Source of the DNA: Flavobacterium sp. CF136
Lineage (GTDB): Bacteria > Bacteroidota > Bacteroidia > Flavobacteriales > Flavobacteriaceae
Length of the DNA stretch: 64,000 nt
Direction: 5' to 3'
Assembly: GCF_000282055.1 (NCBI RefSeq)
Contig: NZ_AKJZ01000032.1
Span: 39,645-103,644 of the forward strand
In this document: piece after piece, positions 59,207-64,000 of the stretch
Numbering within the stretch: the first letter of the stretch is position 1
How the letters are laid out: each line of letters opens with the position of its first letter
Notes under the pieces: generated by a model
Databases searched by the model: none
The model's input: only the letters and a program-made list of their open reading frames with translations
What the model was told of the DNA's origin: nothing
Translations under genes and position numbers: made by a program

Positions 59207-59236
59207 AATCAAGTTGCAAAAACATGCAACTTGATT
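59207..59236 (-). terminator. Terminator of the adhesin-PorP-OmpA operon
   Basis: AATCAAGTTGCA (59207-59218) pairs with TGCAACTTGATT (59225-59236). On the minus strand a T-rich tail follows. It lies about 95 bases after the OmpA-family gene stop and upstream of ligA. Confidence 0.8.
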
Positions 59237-59330
59237 TTCTTCTTGTCCATTATTCTTAAAAAAGAATTAAACAAAAACCAACTTCCAAATGGTTTTTACA
59301 TTTATATTGAGGACTGATAATTGAATATAC

Positions 59331-61265
59331 TTATTTTTGAATAATGATAAAATCAGAACGTCTGTTTAATAAATGTTCTTCCTCTGTACATTTCACACCA
59401 TTTTTACATTTATTTATTAACCGGCTTTCGCCATAACCAATAGCACTTTCGATTCTTGAAGCATCAATATTCTGTGAAATAAGATAATCACGGGTTGATT
59501 TTGCCCTGTTATCAGAAAGTTTCAGGTTATAAATATCTTTTCCTCTGGAATCCGTATGTGATTCAATTTTGATTCGGATATTAGGAAATTTTTGCATGAT
59601 AAAAACTACTTTAGCTAATTCTTCGATTGCCAAAGGTGTTATATCATATTTATCGTAATCAAAATAAATTGGTTTCACATCTACCTTTTCAACCCCTTTC
59701 TTTTTCACAACCAAATCATCATAATTACTGAGCTCAAAATTAATATTTGGAATCTCACCTCCGTTTTCCAGTGTAGTTTCAACGGTTTTTTCGTCGCTGC
59801 TGTAATTCGGTTTTGCCGCCATCATTTTAACTATTTTTCCACACGGAACGATTAAAGCATATTTGCCCTCATAATTTGTTTTTGTTTCACCAAGAACATC
59901 ACTAAAAGAGTTATATCCCATAATTACAACATCGGTAAGAGGTAATTTTGATTTGTGATCTATTGCCATCCCTGAAATAGTCTGGTTGCAAACAGGATCT
60001 CCTTTGGTAAAAGAATAGATATCATCATCACCTTTTCCTCCTTCTCTATTGGAAGACATATAACCAAAATGACCTGTTCTATCAATTATAAAAGCAAAAT
60101 CATCTTTATTACTGTTTATCGGAGCACCCAGATTTCGTGGATTCGAAAAGCTTCCGTCAGATAAAAATTTACTTTCGTAAACATCCAAATCACCCAATCC
60201 GTAATGACCATCAGAAGAAAAATAAAGTACATCTTTACTGAAAAACGGAAAAAGATCGTTCCCAATAGTATTAATCTTTGGCCCCAGATTTTTAGGTGAA
60301 CTCATTGTTCCGTCTGCAGCAATTTTTACTACATACAAATCCGTTTCCCCATATCCTCCGGGCATATCGGAGGCAAAGAAAAGCCATTGCCCGTCTTCAC
60401 TTAAAGAGGGATGTCCAACAGAATAATCATCGCTGTTGAAAAATACTTTTTGAGGATTTTCTAATTTGTTGTCGACTATAGACCCCTTAATGATTTGAAA
60501 ATTATTAGTCTTTGTCTCGTCAACAACCAATTTATTGTTTTTGACGATGTTGGTCGAATAATAAATTGTTTTTCCTGTAGAATCAAAGGTGGCCGTTGCT
60601 TCGTGATATTTTGTCATTACGTTTGGCAAAAAAACTGTTTCGTTGAACAGACTTCCATCAGCCGCATTCCTTTCAGCAACATATAAATTCAGAAAAGGCT
60701 GATTGTTCCAGGTATACAATTTTTCGCTGAATTTTGTTGTATCCCTTGCTGAAGTAAACACAACTTTATCCTGAAAAAAAGTGGCTCCAAAATCAGATTT
60801 ACCGGTATTAATATCCATGTCTTTTATTTCGTAAAGCGATTTCGATTTGGAGAGACTGTCCGTTTGCTTTTTTTGAGCGAGGTATTTGTTTATCTCGTTT
60901 TTATCGCCTTTTTTATCCAGATATTCTTTAGTAATCCTATTTGCTTCATCATAATCCATCACCGCTTTCATTGATTGAATGTAACGCAAATAGTAGATAT
61001 CAGTTAAATTATTACCTTGAGCTTCATACAATTTTCCGTACCATTTGAGTGCATTTCTGGAATCGGAAATAAAATAATAGGAGTCGGCGGCATTCTTTAA
61101 TGTTTGTGCCGAAGGATTTTTGACGTTCTGTAAAATTTCTTCGTATGCTTTTGAAGCATCAGCATAAGAATAGTTTTTAAAGAGTGCATCTGCCTTTTTT
61201 AAATTAGTCTGAGCAAAACAAACCGTAAAGCTCAATACCAGACTTAGGAAATATATTTTTTTCAT
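59331..61265 (-). CDS. OmpA-family protein with TPR, beta-propeller and regulatory domains (PorE-like architecture)
   Basis: A 644-residue exported protein; the signal peptide ends at CFAQ (about 19). In order: TPR-like helices (about 20-135), WD40/PD40-type propeller repeats (about 150-425; GHPSLSEDGQWLFFASDMPGG, DLYVVK, YFSSDGHYGLGDLDVYESK), a carboxypeptidase-type regulatory domain (about 430-510) and a C-terminal OmpA peptidoglycan-binding domain (about 530-644; IKIESHTDSRGKDIYNLKLSDNRA). The order matches PorE of the T9SS and its many paralogues. It likely anchors the neighbouring PorP/SprF protein to peptidoglycan. It is the last gene of the adhesin operon, 12 bases after PorP/SprF. Confidence 0.9.
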   Translation of the reverse strand: MKKIYFLSLVLSFTVCFAQTNLKKADALFKNYSYADASKAYEEILQNVKNPSAQTLKNAADSYYFISDSRNALKWYGKLYEAQGNNLTDIYYLRYIQSMKAVMDYDEANRITKEYLDKKGDKNEINKYLAQKKQTDSLSKSKSLYEIKDMDINTGKSDFGATFFQDKVVFTSARDTTKFSEKLYTWNNQPFLNLYVAERNAADGSLFNETVFLPNVMTKYHEATATFDSTGKTIYYSTNIVKNNKLVVDETKTNNFQIIKGSIVDNKLENPQKVFFNSDDYSVGHPSLSEDGQWLFFASDMPGGYGETDLYVVKIAADGTMSSPKNLGPKINTIGNDLFPFFSKDVLYFSSDGHYGLGDLDVYESKFLSDGSFSNPRNLGAPINSNKDDFAFIIDRTGHFGYMSSNREGGKGDDDIYSFTKGDPVCNQTISGMAIDHKSKLPLTDVVIMGYNSFSDVLGETKTNYEGKYALIVPCGKIVKMMAAKPNYSSDEKTVETTLENGGEIPNINFELSNYDDLVVKKKGVEKVDVKPIYFDYDKYDITPLAIEELAKVVFIMQKFPNIRIKIESHTDSRGKDIYNLKLSDNRAKSTRDYLISQNIDASRIESAIGYGESRLINKCKNGVKCTEEEHLLNRRSDFIIIQK

Positions 61266-61277
61266 AAGATTTATTTT

Positions 61278-62210
61278 TTAGAAGAATCGAGGAGATTTGA
61301 TTTTACTTTGATTTTTATTAAACTGATAACGTAAGATGAACTCATGTGAACCATCATTATACTTATTCAATTCACTTACTGTGTAATCAAAAGCATATCC
61401 GAGATAAAAACTTTTTGATATTTGAAACCCTGCCAAAATGCTTACTGAATCATCTGTACGGTAAGAACCGCCAATAACAAATTTTTCGTAAAGCATAAAG
61501 TTTGCCGAAACATCAGCAGTAAGCGGAGCACCGCTTACTGCTTTTACTAAAAATGCAGGTTTGAATTTCAAATTCGGATTCAAATCAAACACATAACCTC
61601 CCATCAAATAATAATGCAAACGATCGTAGTTTATAGATTCCTGAACATCATCATAATAATCATTTGCGATAAAGCTTGGAATTGAAAAACCTAAATACCA
61701 TTTGTCAGTATAATAATAAACCCCTGCCCCAACCGCTAATTTCATCTGATTGTCAATATTTTGATTTAGCAGAACATCATTAGGATTGTAGTATCTTCCT
61801 TTAGACCAATCTACGTTTAGCATTCGCATACCGGCTTTTAAACCAAAGGCCAGTCTTTTTTCATAGCCCAATGCCAAAGAATAAGAAAAGTTTCCATCAA
61901 GGTATAATTCGCTCGACGGACCAATTTTATCATTAACGACACTTAATCCTAAACCAACCTTTTCGTTTCGAAGCGGCGTATGGACAGAAAATGATTGTGT
62001 CTCCGGCGCACCTGAAATTCCAACCCATTGCGAACGATGTAAAAGTGTAGCTTCCAAAACTCCTGTAGAACCGGCATAAGCCGGATTTACAGCCATAGTG
62101 TTGTACATGTATTGTGTGTACTCCGGATCTTGTTGTGCACTCGCACTAAATGTGATAATAGAACATATTAAGATTAAATACGTTTCTAATGATTTTATAT
62201 ATAGTTTCAT
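61278..62210 (-). CDS. PorP/SprF-family outer-membrane protein
   Basis: A 310-residue outer-membrane beta-barrel. Signal peptide to about residue 25 (TFSASAQ), then the family hallmark QDPEYTQYMYNTMAVNPAYAGSTG and barrel strands such as VLEATLLHRSQWVGISGAPETQSFSVHTPL. The family includes SprF, which is needed to expose the SprB adhesin in F. johnsoniae, and PorP. It lies 47 bases after the adhesin gene it probably serves, and 12 bases before the PorE-like gene. Confidence 0.94.
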   Translation of the reverse strand: MKLYIKSLETYLILICSIITFSASAQQDPEYTQYMYNTMAVNPAYAGSTGVLEATLLHRSQWVGISGAPETQSFSVHTPLRNEKVGLGLSVVNDKIGPSSELYLDGNFSYSLALGYEKRLAFGLKAGMRMLNVDWSKGRYYNPNDVLLNQNIDNQMKLAVGAGVYYYTDKWYLGFSIPSFIANDYYDDVQESINYDRLHYYLMGGYVFDLNPNLKFKPAFLVKAVSGAPLTADVSANFMLYEKFVIGGSYRTDDSVSILAGFQISKSFYLGYAFDYTVSELNKYNDGSHEFILRYQFNKNQSKIKSPRFF

Positions 62211-62257
62211 AACGATACTTATTTAGTTTAATTAATTAGACGATTAATAAATGGTGA

Positions 62258-64000
62258 TTATCTCATTATAGATAACCATCCTTTTTTAATTTTTCCGTCT
62301 CCAATGTCTATCACATAAAAATAAGTACCGGTTGGCAGCATATCTCCTCTATTTATAACTCCCGATACATTGGCTGTTCCGTCCCAATCGTTTTCATAAC
62401 CTTTTTTGCTGTATACCAAAGAACCATATCTGTTAAAGACTTTTAATTCGTTATTTGGATATGATTCGATACAATCAATTCTGAAAAGATCATTTGCTCC
62501 GTCACTATTTGGCGTGAACTCATTATAAACCGTTAAACAGATAGGATTTACAGAAGCTGAAGCTGTATTGTTTGTAGGATCAACATCTAAAGGAGTTGAA
62601 ATTTCAATTGTTGCTACGTTTAAGTAATTACCATTTGGCAATACAATAACTCTAACTTCAAGAGTTTCACTTTCTCCGGCATTTAAGGTTGGGATTGTCC
62701 AAACCTGAGTTGCAGGATCATATACTCCGGCAGTTGTAGAAGAGGATACTAATTCGTATCCGCTTGGAATTAATTCACTAACAAGCGTATTTATGATAGT
62801 CCCCTGACCAACATTATTTACTGTTATTGTAAAAACTATTTCATCACCAAAATTAGGTGTAGGATTACTAACTGTATTGGTTATGGTAAGATCTGAGCAT
62901 GTTGCTACTGTCACATTTAGTGTTTTTGTAGTAGTTTCATCACATGTATTGACGTAAGTTACGGTAACTGTTCCCGAGCCAATATCAGACCATGAAATTG
63001 TTACTGATCCATCTGTAACTCCTCCACCGGAAGTTATTGTACCGTTAGTAACAGACCATACATAATTTGATTTTCCATTTGCTATTGAATATGTTACTCC
63101 CTGGAACACACATGGTGTATCATCACTTGAAGTAATTTGATACAATGCATCGTTTTCAAAACCTACGGTTATTGCTAAACGTGCCGCATTTGTACAACCA
63201 TTTGTTGTATTGCTTAGTAATGTAGCATAATAAATTGTGGCAGTAAGTGGTGTATTTGCTGCTAATGGTGTTCCTCCGGTTGGAGTACTGTACCAAACTA
63301 CATTTGACTGATTCACCTGAATATTAGCAATTGTTGGCGTTTTTGATAAACAAAATGTTTGCGTTGTACTTGTTGTAGTCACTACACCTGGAGTGTTTAC
63401 ATTTACTGTAACTACTAATCGTACAGCATTTTCACAACCTATTGCACTTGAAATCGCTCCATAATATAAACCTGTTGCTAAAACTGTTGTTGCTGGTAAT
63501 GCCATTCCACCTGTTGGCGTGCTATACCAAACTACATTGGACTCATTTACCTGAATATTAGCCACTGTTGGTGTATTTATTGAACAGAAGTTTTGAGTTG
63601 CTGAATTTGTAGTTGGTGTTGCTGTTGGATTATTAATAGTTACAGTTACCAGCAATCTTGTACTGCTTTCGCAACCCGTCATCGGATTCAGAATAGCTCC
63701 GTAATAGATTCCGTTTGTCAAAGCAGTTGTTGATGCAATTGCAGTTCCTCCTGCCGGTAAGCTATACCAAACTACATTGGACTCATTTACCTGAATATTA
63801 GCAACTGTTGGTGTGTTTGAAATACAGAAATCTTGTGTGTTATCTGTAGTTGTTGGTGTAGCCGGATTGGTTACAGTGACAGTAACCAACAATCTGACAG
63901 CACTTTGACAACTTGTTACCGGATCCACAATAGCTCCGTAATAAATACCGCTTGCCAAAGCTGTTGTTGGTGCAATTGCTGTTCCGCCTGCTGGCAAGCT
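62258..64000 (-). CDS. Large T9SS type B adhesin, 3' part only
   Basis: The frame is open at the window edge, so the N-terminus is missing; 580 residues are visible. From the cut end inward come tandem 78-80 residue repeats (VVWYSTPTGG, IANIQVN, ATIYYA blocks). Next are an Ig/PKD-like domain with two cysteines, a DUF11-type domain (NTVSNPTPNFGDEIVFTITVNN) and finally the gliding motility-associated (CHU_C) C-terminal domain with VYNEFTPNSDGANDLF and GTYFYVID. That is a T9SS type B sorting signal, which depends on a SprF-like partner such as the next gene. A SprB-like surface adhesin role is inferred. Confidence 0.9.
   Translation of the reverse strand, partial: SLPAGGTAIAPTTALASGIYYGAIVDPVTSCQSAVRLLVTVTVTNPATPTTTDNTQDFCISNTPTVANIQVNESNVVWYSLPAGGTAIASTTALTNGIYYGAILNPMTGCESSTRLLVTVTINNPTATPTTNSATQNFCSINTPTVANIQVNESNVVWYSTPTGGMALPATTVLATGLYYGAISSAIGCENAVRLVVTVNVNTPGVVTTTSTTQTFCLSKTPTIANIQVNQSNVVWYSTPTGGTPLAANTPLTATIYYATLLSNTTNGCTNAARLAITVGFENDALYQITSSDDTPCVFQGVTYSIANGKSNYVWSVTNGTITSGGGVTDGSVTISWSDIGSGTVTVTYVNTCDETTTKTLNVTVATCSDLTITNTVSNPTPNFGDEIVFTITVNNVGQGTIINTLVSELIPSGYELVSSSTTAGVYDPATQVWTIPTLNAGESETLEVRVIVLPNGNYLNVATIEISTPLDVDPTNNTASASVNPICLTVYNEFTPNSDGANDLFRIDCIESYPNNELKVFNRYGSLVYSKKGYENDWDGTANVSGVINRGDMLPTGTYFYVIDIGDGKIKKGWLSIMR
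63110..64000 (-). repeat. Tandem repeat array inside the adhesin gene
   Basis: The word ACCAAACTACATT (plus strand) recurs near 63292, 63526 and 63766, and the fourth unit begins at the window edge. Periods are about 234-240 bases, in frame, with strong identity between neighbours: 63521-63563 and 63761-63803 differ at few bases. These are the 78-80 residue adhesin repeats. Confidence 0.85.

Noticed and set aside
63995..63997. TTG at 63997 as the start of the adhesin gene
   Set aside because: The repeat pattern and the open frame continue past it to the window edge; it is an internal leucine codon (SLPAGG).
63110..64000. Regular 234-240 base repeats as a possible CRISPR array
   Set aside because: The unit is far too long, there are no unique spacers, and the period is a multiple of three inside an open frame with a sorting domain.

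Overview
The window is low-GC DNA from a member of the Flavobacteriaceae, most likely Flavobacterium itself. The grounds are: a GldI gliding lipoprotein, several type IX secretion (T9SS) components and cargo proteins, promoters with the Bacteroidota TTG / TAnnTTTG architecture, a bacillithiol-type YtxJ protein, a Bacteroidota-type omega subunit, and RprX/RprY-like regulators. Nothing indicates a prophage, plasmid, integrative element, IS element or CRISPR array. This reads as an ordinary chromosomal core region with some accessory genes.

Layout. 1-2.6 kb: 5' part of a secreted protein (minus strand), then a CbpA/CbpM-like co-chaperone pair and a RidA-family protein. 2.6-8.1 kb: a palindromic intergenic repeat, a CLC anion transporter with fluoride-exporter-type motifs, then a DHH phosphoesterase, gldI and two tandem cyclophilin-FKBP fusion isomerases. 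8.1-14.7 kb: a PepSY-like protein, an SDR enzyme with an upstream Crp/Fnr regulator, a TonB-dependent siderophore receptor behind a candidate Fur site, a decayed remnant, a PQQ-type beta-propeller protein and tRNA-Val(TAC). 14.9-27.4 kb: an exporter-type ABC protein, a complete RND efflux set (adaptor, pump, TolC) followed by a bestrophin-like channel, pheT, a DUF808 membrane protein and a 39-residue membrane protein. 27.8-33.8 kb: a large T9SS-exported putative zinc metalloprotease, clpB and ytxJ. 33.9-42.2 kb: an LptA/OstA-like protein, a class III aminotransferase, a TPR protein coupled to aroE, a DUF349 protein and an OsmC protein.

42.3-54.6 kb is almost entirely minus strand and looks like two long operons. 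One runs GT2 - coaE - rprX-like kinase - rprY-like regulator. The other runs DUF6913-like - dapA - bamD - rpoZ - coaBC - porD - recN - TPR - fabV. The second mixes envelope assembly (BamD, PorD) with CoA, lysine/cell-wall and lipid synthesis. 54.6-59.1 kb holds a 5'-nucleotidase whose two halves are separate genes, then ligA overlapping a YhhN-like membrane gene. 59.3-64 kb is a surface adhesin module: a repeat-rich type B T9SS adhesin (cut by the window end), a PorP/SprF partner and a PorE-architecture OmpA protein.

The main themes are the cell envelope and protein folding or export (GldI, PPIases, BamD, PorD, PorP/SprF, PorE-like, OstA-like, T9SS cargo), efflux or anion handling (RND, ABC, CLC, bestrophin), and housekeeping. 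I did not find a convincing new multi-gene system. The most unusual single items are the HExxH-containing T9SS cargo protein, the CLC-F-like transporter, the tandem dual-domain isomerases beside gldI, and the split nucleotidase. All functional calls come from reading motifs; no database search was run.
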